From: Nageia nagi
Lineage: Eukaryota > Pinophyta
Length of the DNA stretch: 64,000 nt
Direction: 5' to 3'
Assembly (NCBI GenBank): GCA_050084985.1
Contig: JBITNC010000001.1
Location: 212,474,001-212,538,000, forward strand
Under the pieces are notes generated by a model. The model made no database searches. It was not told the origin of the DNA and saw only the letters and a list, made by a program, of their open reading frames with translations. A program made the translations under genes and the position numbers. Positions 36,160-48,307 of the stretch are shown piece by piece (position 1 is the first letter of the stretch; the number at the start of each line of letters is the position of its first letter).

Positions 36160-38493
36160 TTCATTTATGTTAGAGAAATAATAACTCATACAATGTGAAT
36201 TACTTACCAAACCAATGAAGCTTTTTGGTTGTTAAGTTGTTCTTGGTAAAGGATTAGTAAATATCTTCAACTATTCATTATTGGGATATATAAGTCCTTC
36301 TAATTCAATATGATCATCAATACAAATTATTTTCTTATCAATGAACTCTTAAATTATATTTCTTAATACTCTATAATTTCTTAGTAGATATCTTGGTGTC
36401 CTATGATAATTACAAAATTCTTTACATCTATAATGTTTTAGAACACCATTAGGAAAGTGATATTGAACCATTTGTGGAAGCTCAATAAGTTTTTCCTTTA
36501 GTAACACATTGAGAATATTTTCAATTAGCTTCATAAATCTCCTTTGTGGTCTATTCTTATTTTTATGGACATTAATTTTAGCAAATTCAATTATCTTTGC
36601 ATATACTTGAGGTTTCTTTTCATTCACTTGTGGTTTATCATTTATTTCATAGATTTGAGTTTTTGGATAACTTTTCTTATAAGTTTTCTTAACACAATCT
36701 TCTTTTTTAAGCAAAATATCTATCATTATAGCTAATATCAATCGATGATTAGATAAACTAACAATTTATATATAAGAAATAAAGCATATATAAAAGTATC
36801 TTTTAAATCTTACTTAGGAATAGAGATTTTATTTGTAGTTTACTTTCATACTTTCATAAAATTAGATAAATATTGCTTAGGCAATTGCTTAATTTTACAT
36901 AAATATTTGAATTGAACCTTTTCTATGATATTATATTTAAAAATTTTCAAAAATTTATGAATCAAAACTTCATATTTATCTATTCTCTTTTCAAGTAGAC
37001 TAAAATACCATTTCAATGCATCATGTTTTAAGCTACTTGAAAATAGTTTTGCAAGCATATATATATCAAGAACATATTTCATAGCTTCCTCTTGAAATTT
37101 TTTAACATATATTTTTGGATCTTACAGACCATCAAATTTTGTAAATTTTAAACTCTTTTTGTCAAAAAGCAATTTATAAATAATTCTATCAATCAATGAA
37201 TGCTTTAAACAAAATAAGAAATCATATTCATCATATTGAAGTAATTCTTTTTCTATATTTTCAATCCTTTCATGCACTATTTTTCCATTATTTGGCATTA
37301 TAAGAGTTTGTTTTGGCTGATTTTGCACTACATGTTGAGTACTCTTTAGGGATGGTGGTAGGGTTAGAGGTGGTGTGCATTGCTAGTTTGTGAGGGAGGT
37401 TTATTGGTTTTTCCTTTCTAAGTTCAACCTCTTTAAGTTATAAAAATGATCAAATTTTATGTAGTTTTTCATATTGAATTTTATCAACCAATTTTAACAT
37501 AAATGTTAGTTATTATTCCTCATTAGCCTTTTAAAAGTAATCATCTTCTTGAGAATCTAAAATAGCATCAAGTGTTATTGCATGCTCTTCTTTTGACCAA
37601 CTAGGATTATGTTTATAGGAATTATTAATGATAGTAGAAAGTTTTTTGTAATATCTACTAAAACTTCATCATTAACCATCATATCCTTACCATTTTACCT
37701 ATTATAATATTTAGAGAGTGCACTTAGATGATGATCATTAAACTAAGTTACCAAGTGCTCATACTTGGCCTCACTTTCCTCATTGATATCCTCGATGATC
37801 ACCTTTTTCTAAGGAACCATATCCTTTGATTGCATGATGGTAGTGGTGTGTGAATAGTCTTCCACACCATTATTGGTTTCCTTCTTTGTAATTGAAATCC
37901 TTCATTTTTCAAATCTTACATTTTCATAAGAGAAAAAAAGTATCTAAGGATTGGAACATTATCAAATCCACTTCTAACAATTTATAATTTGTTAGGATAT
38001 CTATAACCTATTCAAAATTGTTCATAAGATAATAGTCCAATTTTTCTTTATTAGATAGCAATTCTTTTATTGATTTAACATAACTAAGGATTTTATCTAA
38101 ATATTCAATTTTAGCATTACTATTAGAAATATCATCATGGATTTTCAAACTTATATTTTTAAAATCATAATCATCTATAAATATATTAAACTTATTAGGA
38201 GTTAATATAATAATATCTATTTTTCTACTAAATCTCATAGACTTAGTATAATTATCCTCATAAATATCTATTCCATCATTGGGATCAAGCTCTTGCATAG
38301 ATAAATTAGGGTTAAACCTCCTACTTCTCTTAATCCCATTAAAATAGACCTTACTTATAGAAGCCCTAGGTTGCTCTTCATTTAGATTTATCTTTAAAAT
38401 ATAAGAAGAATAAACCCTAGTTTTATCATTTTCTCGAGCCATCACTTTAAGCACCTTAGGTAAAGGAAGAGATAATAACTTGAATGGATTCAT
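36160..38493 (-). pseudogene. gag: gypsy gag of the non-autonomous element
   Basis: The minus-strand frame starts MNPFKLLSLPLPKVLK at 38493, about 65 bases after the LTR. The gag core is at 37328-36846: KFTKFDGL, stop, DPKIYVKKFQEEAMKYV, then LFSSSLKHDALKWYFSLLE. The C-terminal piece at 36741-36349 has RRFMKLIENILNVLLKEKL, YHFPNGV and a CKEFCNYHRTPRYLLRNYRV stretch, the degenerate zinc-knuckle region. The text continues gag-like to about 36200 and then stops. No pol domain follows. Confidence 0.82.
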
Positions 38494-38540
38494 AACTCCT
38501 AAGAAAGGATGCCCTAGAATAGAATCTAGGTATGTAAGAA

Positions 38541-38554
38541 CATCAGGTTCACCA
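38541..38554 (-). promoter_or_regulatory. Primer binding site, TGGTGAACCTGATG
   Basis: The minus strand reads TTTTGGTGAACCTGATG directly after the 5' LTR. A near-identical TTTGGTGAACTTGATATG follows the LTR ending at 48269. Conservation at the same place in two elements marks it as the primer site. I cannot name the tRNA. Confidence 0.72.
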
Positions 38555-38557
38555 AAA

Positions 38558-39301
38558 TGTAGACTTTAAATTATGTAAAATATAAATATACATAATAAAA
38601 TCAATCTATATTATAAGAAGAGATAAATAAATAAGGTACAATATATCAAATTATAACCAATATACATAAACACATGAACTTGATATGAAGTTTATGTATA
38701 ATCCTCAATAACAAATAATAATAAAACTTCAAAGGATTAGGATCGAATTAATGGTGAGTTCACAAAAGATCTTCATGTACATGGATCAATGACTCAATCA
38801 CCAAAATATAGAACCCTTGATCTAGAAAATGCATGCCATAATTAGCCCAAGTGAATCACACCATTAGTTGAATATAATATGCCAAATTGTATTACGTATA
38901 AAAGATAGAAAGTTTCAAAACTGATAGTATAATAATTTCTCATAATAGGTGGAGTTGAAAGATACCATAGCTTGATGAAGACTATGGTTGATAACCATCT
39001 ATTAAAGGTATTGTCATATCAAAGAGTTATAATCTATGAGGTCAACCTATTCCACTCACATATATAACCTATAAGGATATAGAAAGGAGTGAAGGCCAAC
39101 CTCTAGAAATAATACAAACTTTGTTATATTCAAGATTCTTTACAATATAAACCATGATGAATTATATAGCATTTAATATAACACATGGCATTGCATTGTA
39201 GTATCAAATTTATCTTAACATTTGTAATATTGCAATAAGTTATTTAAGAAGTATAAATATGATTTATTAAATAAATAATAAATCATTTTTAAGCATATAC
39301 A
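38558..39301 (-). repeat. 5' LTR of the non-autonomous element
   Basis: Minus-strand start TGTATATGCTTAAAAATGAT at 39301; plus-strand left edge TGTAGAC at 38558. It is the pair of 30555-31268, about 30 bp longer. Confidence 0.88.
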
Positions 39302-39306
39302 ATAAG

Positions 39307-40490
39307 TATATGCAAAACTCATGTTTGTGAATGATTCTATCAGGGATGTGGAGGTCATTTTCAAAGTTATAGAGTGGGCCATCATAGATCAAATGTAGCA
39401 GGTAGAGACCAAAGTTAGTGATATGGATGTAAAGGTGAGAGGTGAGGATGGTCTAGAATTTAGGATGTAAAACATGTTATATGATCTCAAGAAATTATAG
39501 ATTATAATTATGGACTTGGAGGAGCATATTAACAAGTCAAGTGAAGAGGTTATCCATGCTTAGCTAGAGGAAGTTTGGCTTGCTCAAGATTCCATTACCG
39601 AGGATGTGAATTTATGTAAAAACTATATGCATATGGATTAGAAAATTTCCTTGGTATTATGTGTAGAAGGGGAGACATCCAAGGAGGGTTGTTCCTATAG
39701 AAAGGGTAATTCCAACAAGGATTTGAAGATTAGAGAAGCTAAACCATATAATAGTGAGAGAGTTGATAATATGCTAGATAATTTCATGTGGGACATGAAG
39801 GTGTTTCTTAAAGGTCAAGGAAGTCATCAAGTGCTCAACATATTAACATTGTAGCCAAATATCTAGATGGTATAGCCAAGATGTGATGGTGTAATCTTTT
39901 CAAGGAAGTGAAGATGAAGTTTCCCTCCTAAGGTGAAGGATAGGAAAGAGATGAAGGCACTATTGAAAAAGTTTCTATTAGGAAACTATAATATCTTGGC
40001 TAAATGGTAGTTACTCAACATGAAGCATATCAGTTCACTTAGAGACTACATCAAGATGTACTCAACCCTAATGGTTAAGATTATGAACATGAGCAAATAT
40101 GATAGGTTATTCAATTTCTTGGAAAGAACACAAGATTATGTAGGAAATGAAATCAAATGATATGATCCTAAGAACATAAAGAAGAAAGTCATCATTGTTG
40201 ATAGGTTGAATGACTTCAAGAAAGGTGTTAACAAGCCAAAGGGTGGAAACATCAAGAAGGGAAATGGAAAGCAACCACAACATTCTAACTCTAAGTTCAA
40301 TTATGGACAAAGGGGGAAGCTTGCTACATCCACTCATTATTTAGGGGTGAGCAATCCAAGGAGCATGGTAAATCATAAGGGAGGTGGTAAAGGTGGCTAT
40401 AGTGCTCTAAAGTACTATGGTTGTTATAACTATGGAGGGGATCATTTTCCAAGAGACTTACCAAGTAAGAAGTTGATAACCATTTAGAAA
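39307..40490 (+). pseudogene. gag: chromovirus gag, main part
   Basis: After the nested element the frame resumes with KLMFVNDSIRDVEVIF-type text. KIREAKPYNSERVDNMLDNF and MWDMKVFLKG (about 39725-39810) are the conserved chromovirus gag block. A zinc knuckle near 40426-40470 reads CYNYGGDHFPRDL, having lost two Cys. Stops lie between these blocks, for example after 39851. Confidence 0.82.
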
Positions 40491-40589
40491 TAAGGTGATG
40501 GAGATGGAGATCAAGTGGGTATTTTTTGGCACCTCAATACCTTGAAGCAAGGTGTTGATCACATGTTACTCCATGACTTGTAGTACTTA

Positions 40590-40960
40590 GAGGTGGTGAT
40601 CAAGGGTAAGAATATTGTATGCATGTATGATATGGAGGCCTCACAACTATATCTTTTAGAGTTGGCCAAGCATCTTAAGTTGAAGTACCATAATTATAAT
40701 CATTCGATAAAGTCTATCCTTTTAAAGTCCATTTTCTTCAAGGGAATTGCTCATAATGTTAATATGATTATGGGTAAGTGGACTACATAAATGGAATTAT
40801 CAATCTTAGATATTAGTGACTACAAGCTCATTCTTGGGTAAGATTTCATTAGGATATCAAACTACCTTACCTACCTAGACACTCAAATGTTGAAGATCTA
40901 TTTGGTAAAGAATTGCTTCATCCCTATTCTTAATTATAAAGGTGAATGAGGTGCCAACCA
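40590..40960 (+). pseudogene. pol: chromovirus protease
   Basis: VIKGKNIVCMYDMEASQLYL has DME where a catalytic DTG is expected. It is followed by ELAKHLKLKY, then ELSILDISDYKLILG and DFIRI, the usual end of a chromovirus protease. The active site is lost. Confidence 0.75.
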
Positions 40961-41279
40961 AGTGTCTACCAAAAAGGTAAGAACCTTGAATGGGGGAAAA
41001 ATAGGTGCTAGGTAAAGGGAGTTAGCTACTTTAGCATATCCCAAGCCTATGCCTAGGGTACACATTGTATTAGCATTGGTGATGTGAAAATATTTAAAGA
41101 AGTGACATGTTAATGTTATGTATGTAACAATGTTGGTGGGTGGTTGGGATGATGAGAATGATGGTGTGAATGATAATTCATCAAGATCATGTGAAGGCCT
41201 CAAGGGGGTAGAAATGGTCTTGTAGCTAAATGTTGATTACATGCCATAGGAACTTTCTTCCATGTTTCCATCAAGGTGA

Positions 41280-42560
41280 GGCACAGATCATGTAGTGGAG
41301 TTGATGTCAAGTGCCAAGCCACCTATAGGTGTCCTATATAGAATGTTAAAACCTAAGTTGGTAGAGTTGAAGTGATAATTAACTAAATGCTTGGTCATGG
41401 AATACATACAACCAATGAAGTCTCCTTATGGTACTCCCATACTATATTACATAAGAAGAAGGATGGGATCTTGCATCTATGTATTGACTACTACATAATC
41501 AATAAGCTTACTATGAAGAAAAAAACCCCTTTTATGAATGGATGTTTTGATCAATTTATTATAACCAAAATATTTAGTACACTATATCTTAAATTAGGCT
41601 ACTACCAGATAAGAATAACAACCAAATATGAAGAGAAGATAATGTGTGTGATCCATTATGGGGTATACGAGTGGTTGGTTATATCATTTAGTATGTGTAA
41701 TACCTTAGCTACCTTCTACACCATGATGAATATAATCTTATGGTCATTGTTAGACAAGTGTGTTAGGTTATACTTGGAAAACATATTAGTTTACTCTAAG
41801 ACCTTGGAAGAACACTATGAAAACTTTTTGAAGGTATTCAAGATATTGAGGGAGAATGAGCACTATGTAAAAAGGAAGAAGTGCACCTTTAGAGTTGAAG
41901 AGGTGTAATTTTGGATACATGTTGTGGGTCATGCTTAGATCAAGCCAAACTCATAAAATATTGAGGTAATGAGGGATTGGGAGCCATCAAAGAATGTGCA
42001 TGAAGTTAGGTCATTTCTTGGCTTGGAAAACTATTATCATTAGTTTAAGGAGTACTCTAAGATGCTACTTCCATAATAGACCTATAGAATAAGGAAGAAA
42101 GCTTGATGTTGGTTTGACTAATGTTAAGAGGTATATGATATGTTGAAGGTAAAGCTTACATTAATACTAATGTTGGAATACCAAATTTCACTTAGCTTTT
42201 CAGTGTAAAAATTGATGCTTCCAACTTTGTGTTGGGTAGTATGATTATGTAAGATGGGTACCCATTCATATTTAAGTCATGAAATTTGAAGGATGTTGAT
42301 CATAAATGGTCAACACATGAGAAGGATATGGTTGTGTTCATTAATTATTTATGTATAAAAAGGCACTACCTTTTAGGAGAGCCATTCACTATCTATATTG
42401 AAAACTTATCTAACACTTACTTCCAAATAAAGGAGGCACTATTTGGAAAGCAGGCTAAATGATAAGATGAGTTAGCTGAGTATAATTATAATATTATATA
42501 CTCAACAAGGAAAAATAATATGGTGACTAATGCTTTGATTTGAAAGGACCAAGTGGTTTG
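41280..42560 (+). pseudogene. pol: chromovirus reverse transcriptase and RNase H
   Basis: GTDHVVELMSSAKPPIGVLY opens RT in one frame; the frame shifts near 41440-41460. The 41387-41908 frame then carries HKKKDGILHLCIDYYIINKL, LKLGYYQIRI and a catalytic box reading YLEN at 41771-41782 instead of YLDD, so both metal-binding Asp residues are gone. An LEEHYENFLKVFKILRENE segment follows. RNase H remnants (KIDASNF-like, HKWSTHEKD-like) continue to about 42560. Confidence 0.85.
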
Positions 42561-42699
42561 TACTAGTTCAATCAATTCTCATGGTGAAAGCTAGATGGAG
42601 CTTGGAAGAGAGCTTTTGAAGTTGATCAAGTAAGGTATGAAGGTGGATCCCTAGGATGTGAGCTTGGTCAACATTATAGATGCTAAAATAGCTAAGGGG

Positions 42700-44062
42700 T
42701 GGATTCTCCAACATAATATGGTTGATGGCTTGTTTATGTTCTAGAACACTCATATCTGTGTTTTAAAGTACAAGGATGTATGGAAAAGGTTTCTTAAGGA
42801 ATATTATGATGCTCCATGGGAAGGGAATCCTTAGAAAAATAGGACATTGGTATTATTTGAGAGAGGATTATATTGGATAGGCATTGATGTATAATTATAT
42901 AAAGTATGTTTGGTAATGTATTATCTACAAAAAAGACAAAATAGATCAAGATCACATGGGTTATTGTAATCTTTATTAGTGTCAATCCAACCTTAGGCAA
43001 GAATAAGCATCAAATTTATCATAAGTTTTCCCAAGGTGTATGAGTTTAGTAGCATCATGGTGGTGGTGGAAATATTCTCTAAGTATGCAATGTTTATTTC
43101 TTGTAAGATGAGTTACATGGTGGAAGTGATCATTGAGCATTTCTTCAAGCATGTGGTGAAGTATTACAGAATACCTTTGAGCATTATCTCTGATAGAGAT
43201 GCTTAGTTCATAGGAAACTTTTGGAAGGTATTATTTAACCTAATGGGTATTGCACTATTCATGTTAATAGGTTATTACCCTAAGATAGATAGCTAGACTA
43301 AGTATATGAATGGTGTTCTAGAGTACTATCTTTAGCACTATGTATCTAACAATCAATTGAACTGATCAAAACTACTAGACTATACCTATTTTTTCTATAG
43401 CTACCATAAGAGATAATACAAGTATTACCCTTTAAGTTAGCGATTGAGAAGCAACCCATGACATCGCATATAGTCATCACAACCTACATTGGAGGGAATA
43501 TAGAGGCCTCTAAGTACCTTAAAACCTAGCATGACTAGTAAGACCATGCATGTATACACATTTTATAGGCCACTAAAAGGATGAAGTAGTATGCAAATGG
43601 AACTCGATGGGAAGTTAAGTTTGAATTCAATGATAAGGTTATGCTACATATGGATCTAGAGCACCATAATCCTTTGATAAACAAAGCAAGACCTTGGTTC
43701 ATTGATGGAAGGGTCTATTCCAAGTAATTTAAAAAATGGGTAAGGTGGCCTATAAACTCTAGTTGCTATATCGAATGAAGATGCACCTTATGTTCTATGT
43801 AAAGTTATTGAACCCATTTATGGAATACAAGGAAGATCCCATAAGGATTAGACCAAATTGACCACCTATTCACTTAGTGAATAAGCTAGGGTGTAAGGTG
43901 ACCAAAGTGTTGGCATAAAGAAAGATGAGCTTAGCATAAAGAAAGATGAGCTTCAAGAACCACATGGAGTGGGAGTATTTGATAACTTGGTAGGATATGG
44001 GATTGCTCAAGAATTCTTGGGAGAAGGTGGAAAACCTCTATTTATTTAGTGATGAGGTGTAG
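42700..44062 (+). pseudogene. pol: chromovirus integrase with chromodomain-like C-terminus
   Basis: The core gives VVVEIFSKYAMFISC and RIPLSIISDRDA (second catalytic Asp), then FIGNFWKVLFNLMGI. The following motif that should hold the catalytic Glu reads TKYMNG after a stop. The C-terminus (about 43870-44062) reads KLGCKVTKVLA ... HMEWEYLITW, an aromatic-rich pattern like a chromodomain, which in this group targets chromatin. An in-frame 21-bp direct duplication (43913-43933 and 43934-43954) lies in it. The end stop is TAG 44060-44062. Confidence 0.8.
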
Positions 44063-44183
44063 TTAATCCTTAATTGAAATCCTACATTAGTACCTTAGTT
44101 AAAGGTGAAGACTCCACTAGGGTGCTTTGATATTTATGTGGTGAATTGTAATTATTCTTGATGATGAGGGCATCACCAAAACA

Positions 44184-44196
44184 ACTAGGGGAGTAT
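44184..44196 (+). promoter_or_regulatory. Polypurine tract of the chromovirus
   Basis: ACTAGGGGAGTAT lies a few bases before the 3' LTR start at 44201. Confidence 0.7.
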
Positions 44197-44200
44197 ATAA

Positions 44201-44313
44201 TGAGGAAATATAAAACCTCACCAATCAACTAACTTCTAATGTTTAAGCTTTTAAATACTCCCAAGCCTTCCAAAGCAAAAGCATATTTGCAAGTAAAGAG
44301 CTAGCATTGAACT
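44201..44313 (+). repeat. Truncated 3' LTR of the chromovirus
   Basis: About 113 bp match the start of the 5' LTR, then the sequence passes directly into a satellite monomer (TGGGTTGGAAAGTGTGTGGA). About 590 bp of LTR are missing, and no target duplication can be scored. Confidence 0.8.
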
Positions 44314-47300
44314 TGGGTTGGAAAGTGTGTGGAGAAAACTTATAGCATGTTGCAAAATAATCTATGATCTACAAGAAACATAACATGGTTTCCCATAATT
44401 TATGTTTCTATATCAATTTGTAAAGATATTTTAGCTTAAAACTACTATGGTCAAGATGATTAGTGACTAGTGCCCACCTAAGTTGGTGTAATATAACTCA
44501 TCCTATCTTGAAAAAATTAATTTCTTGAGTCTACCCTATCATCCTGGTTGGATTTCTATATAGCTAACCTTCCCTTCCCTTTCTACCTTGTTCCTCCATC
44601 TATAACTCCTACAACATATCATGGATCTATTCCTTACCTTAGTTATCTCTATAGTTTAGCTAAGGTGTGAAGTACATCCAATGCTATAACTACATTTATA
44701 ACATCTCTTGTAAGTCCTTCCCATGTGGTGGGAAATGTATGGAGAAACCCTACTGAATGGTGTATCATGATCTAGGGTCAACCAGTAATGTATCCCATTT
44801 GCCTAACATTCATGTTCCTATATGAGTCCATGGAGAGGATTATGGATTCCCAATGTAGAAGAGATTTATAAATGCACTTAATATCAATCATATATTGCAT
44901 GACCCCCTCTCTGTATTACACTCCCCTTGATGCCTTGCTTACTCACCCTCTCTCCATGTTAGTTTGTTCCATGTTCCTTACCCTAATTTATTTATGGTTT
45001 GGTTAAGGCATGAAGTACATCCAAAATACTATGGCTACATGTAAAATCTCTCTTATAATTCCTTCCCATGCATAATGATGGTAATTATATGGAGAAAACC
45101 TTACCACATGGTGTATCATGATCTAGGGTCTACTAGTAATGTACCATGGTATCCCATCAATTATATTGTTATGTGATTCTATAGAGAGTATTATGGATTC
45201 CCAATGTAGTGATGGTTCAAAAATATGCTTGATGTTAATCATATACCACATGTCCCTTCCTCCCTCTTGCACTCCCCTTGATCCCTTACCTATTTGCACT
45301 CTCTCCATATCACTAGTCCATCCCACATCCCTTGCCTTGGTTGCCTCTATGATTCAACTAATGTGTGAACTACATCTAATGCTATGACTATATGTATAAT
45401 GTCTTCTATAAGTACTTCCCATGCATAATGGTGGGAAGTGTGTGGAAAAACCATTTGGTGTATCATGATCTGGGGTATACTAGTAATGTATCATGGTTTC
45501 CCAATATTCATGATTGTATGCTAGTCCACAGAGAGGGATGTGGATGCCTAATGTAGCATATATTCAAAAATATGCTCTCTCCATCATGTTGTTCCATCCC
45601 ATGCCCCTTGCCTTGGTTATATCTATGGTTCAATTGAGGTGTGAAGTATGTCCAAAGCTATAGCTACATGTAAAATTACTCCTATAATTCCTTCCCATGC
45701 ATGGTGGTGGGAAGTGTATGAAGAAATCATGTCATATGATGTATCATGATTTAGGATGTACCATAATGTACCATGGTTTCTTGATGTTCATGTTAGTATG
45801 TGAGTCTATGGAGAGTACTATGGATGACCTATGTAGTAGAAATTTAGAAACACACTTGACATTAATAATAGACCATATGAAGAACCCTTATTCATCTTAT
45901 ACTCCCCTTAAGCCCTTGTTTACTTACCCCCTCTCCATCATGTTGGTTTTTCCCACATCCCTTCTCCCAATTTCTCTATGGTTCAGCTAAGGTGTGAAAT
46001 ACATCTAATGTAATGGATAAATATAAAATATCTCCTATAAGCCCTTCCCATGCATGGTGGTGGTAAGTGTATCAAGAAACCCTACTAAACAAGAAGCCCT
46101 ATTGAACATTATATCATAATCTAGGGTCTATGAGGAATGTGCCATAGTTTCCTAACATAGATACTATTACTATATGAGTCCATGGAGAGGATTATGGATA
46201 CCCAATGTAGTGATGGTTCAAAAATATGCTTAGGTCAATAGTATACTACATGATTCCCTCTCCATCTTGAACTCCCCTTAATCCCTTACTTGTATGCACT
46301 CTCTCTATCATGTCAATCCATCCCATTTCCCTTGCCTTGGTTGATACTATGGTTTGGCTAAGGCATGAAGTACATAAAATGCTATGGTTACATGCAAAAT
46401 TACTCCTATAACTCCTTGCTATACATTATGGTGGGAAAATATGGAGAAACCCTACCACATGGTGTATCATTATTTAGGGTCTACCAAGAATGTATTATGG
46501 TTTCTCAATATTCATGTTATGTAATTTTGTAGAGAGGAATGTGGATTCCCTATGTAGCAATAGTTTAGAAACACACTCAATGTTGATTATATATTGCATG
46601 ACCCCTTATCCATATTGTACTCCCCTTGATCCGCTACCCATTCTTCCACTCTCCATCATGCAATTCTATCACATGTCCCTTTCACTAGTTTTTTTATGGT
46701 TTCACTAAAGTGTGAATTATATCCAATTATATGGATACATGTATAACATCTCTTGCAATTTATTCACATGCAAAGGTGTGGGAAGTGTATGGAGAAATCC
46801 TACCATAAATGTATCATGATCTAGGGTCTATGAGCAACATACCATGGTTGCTCAACATTCATGTTGCTATGCAAGTCTACAAAGAGGAATATGGATTCCT
46901 AATATACTAGTAGTTCTAAAACATTATCAATACTAATCATTGATTGCATGGAACCCTCTCCATCTTGCACTCCCTTTTATGCCTTACCTATTTTCCCTCT
47001 CTCCATCACATTGGTCCATTTCACCTACCTTACCTTAGTTTCTTTATATTTTGACTAAGGTATGAAGTACATCTAATACTATGACTATATGTAGAATGTC
47101 TCTTGTAAGTCCTTCCCATGCATGGTGGTGGGAAGTGTGTCAAGAAACCCTACCATATGGTGTATCATGATATAGGATGTACTTATAATGTACTACAATT
47201 ACCCATCATTCATGTTGTTATGAGAGTTTTTAAAGGACTATGGATGCCTAATTGAATAGTTGTTTGAAAATATACTCAATGTTAATCATAGACCATATGG

Positions 47301-47465
47301 CCTCTACTCTCTCTTACACTTCCCTTGTCACTTAACTATTGAAACTCTCTCAATATCATTGGTCTATCCCATGTCCCTTATCTTAATTACCTCTATGATT
47401 TGGCTAAGGCATGAAGTATGTCTAATGATACAACTACATGTAGAATGTCTCCTATAAATCTTTCT
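44314..47465 (+). repeat. About 350-bp satellite array, first block
   Basis: Head-to-tail monomers are marked by TGTATCATGATCTAGGGTCT near 44763, 45113, 45463, 45741, 46113, 46462, 46808 and 47161, spaced about 346-372 bp except one of about 278 bp with an internal deletion. Each monomer has CCATGGTTTCCCA, CTCCCCTTGATCCCTT, CATCATGTTGGTCCATCCCA and CCTTCCCATGCATGGTGGTG-type segments. The first unit carries a variant tail with AAAACTACTATGG (about 44430-44600). Open frames inside are shared by position but drift freely and are not genes. Confidence 0.92.
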
Positions 47466-48269
47466 TGTTATTGCATAAAATTTATTTATGCATTTTAATA
47501 AATACATTTTCTTGCACTAATATACACCCATAATATTTAATTTAAATTATATAAATGCTTATCTTGAATATGATGATAATATCAATATTTATTTTGAATA
47601 TGGTTATGATATCAATAATTGTCTTAAATATCATTATGCATTATGGGCTAACCCTATTTATGTAGGTACACACTGACCTAAGGAGTCATATTATTATATA
47701 TATAAATAGGGATATAATAGTAAGTTTACATCAAAGAGGTACATGATCCCATATCTGATCTTGGTGGTGGTAATATTTTAGGTGTCTCTTAATATTTCCA
47801 TTCAAGGTTATGGTTTGTGTACTTCCCTACATAAGTTATTCTAACATCAATAATCTATACTCTATTTGAAACGACTACATGCAAATAATTAACTTGATTT
47901 AAAAGTAAAGGAAATTTTAACAAAGGCCATCTATGCTCGTTATTCATGCTAAATACACTACTAACACTCTTCCTATACAACATATAGACCACCCATGGTC
48001 CTCTTTTCATGATATTTCAAGTCATAGCTTCTGGAATAGGATTCTTTTATCATCCACATATCAAATATATCATCATTCTCCAATGTTAGGTACATCGTGT
48101 AAGGTAAGTATACAAATCATAGTTCTTGATTGGTATTATCATCCTAATTCTAGAGAGGCTATCTCCATCTATTTTTTTATATGGTTTAAATTGCTATCCA
48201 TAGCTTGAAACAAGTATCTTGGGTTTTATAATTATTTATATATTTGCATTCTCAAAATATTTATAAACA
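47466..48269 (+). repeat. 5' LTR of the truncated element
   Basis: Starts TGTTATTGCATAAAATTTAT and ends ATTTATAAACA. It contains a clear TATA motif (ATATATATAAATAGGG near 47695-47711), a probable promoter. There is no second copy in the window, so the ends rest on the TG...CA form, the satellite break and the primer site. Confidence 0.65.
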
Positions 48270-48271
48270 TT

Positions 48272-48287
48272 TGGTGAACTTGATATG
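48272..48287 (+). promoter_or_regulatory. Primer binding site, TGGTGAACTTGATATG
   Basis: Follows the LTR by two bases and matches TGGTGAACCTGATG of the element at 30555-39301 apart from one transition in the first 12 bases. Confidence 0.7.
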
Positions 48288-48307
48288 AACCTTAACTTTT
48301 GAAAATA

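Larger units (their letters stand above)
30555..39301 (-). mobile_element. Non-autonomous gypsy element: LTR, gag, antisense PMD, LTR
   Basis: An 8.75-kb minus-strand element with LTRs at 38558-39301 and 30555-31268. The flanks GTAAG (30550-30554) and ATAAG (39302-39306) are a 5-bp duplication with one transition. Sense order: 5' LTR, primer site, gag, about 1 kb without genes, a PMD gene on the opposite strand, about 1.8 kb without genes, polypurine tract, 3' LTR. No protease, RT or integrase motif is visible, so mobilisation would have needed proteins from a related element such as the Tat-like family at 11-26 kb. It is nested in the chromovirus gag. Confidence 0.82.
29564..44313 (+). mobile_element. 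Ty3/gypsy chromovirus, decayed, 3' LTR truncated
   Basis: 5' LTR from TGGGGAAATATAAAACC, tRNA-Met primer site, gag, protease, RT-RNase H, integrase and a chromodomain-like end, polypurine tract, then about 113 bp of 3' LTR (TGAGGAAATATAAAACC). The 3' LTR stops where satellite begins. A second element (30555-39301) sits in gag. The left flank ends in the satellite cassette AAAACTACTATGG, so integration was into repeat DNA. Confidence 0.85.

Noticed and set aside
36544-36735. Plus-strand 63-codon hydrophobic frame
   Set aside because: Antisense shadow of the gag C-terminal region with clear homology on the minus strand.
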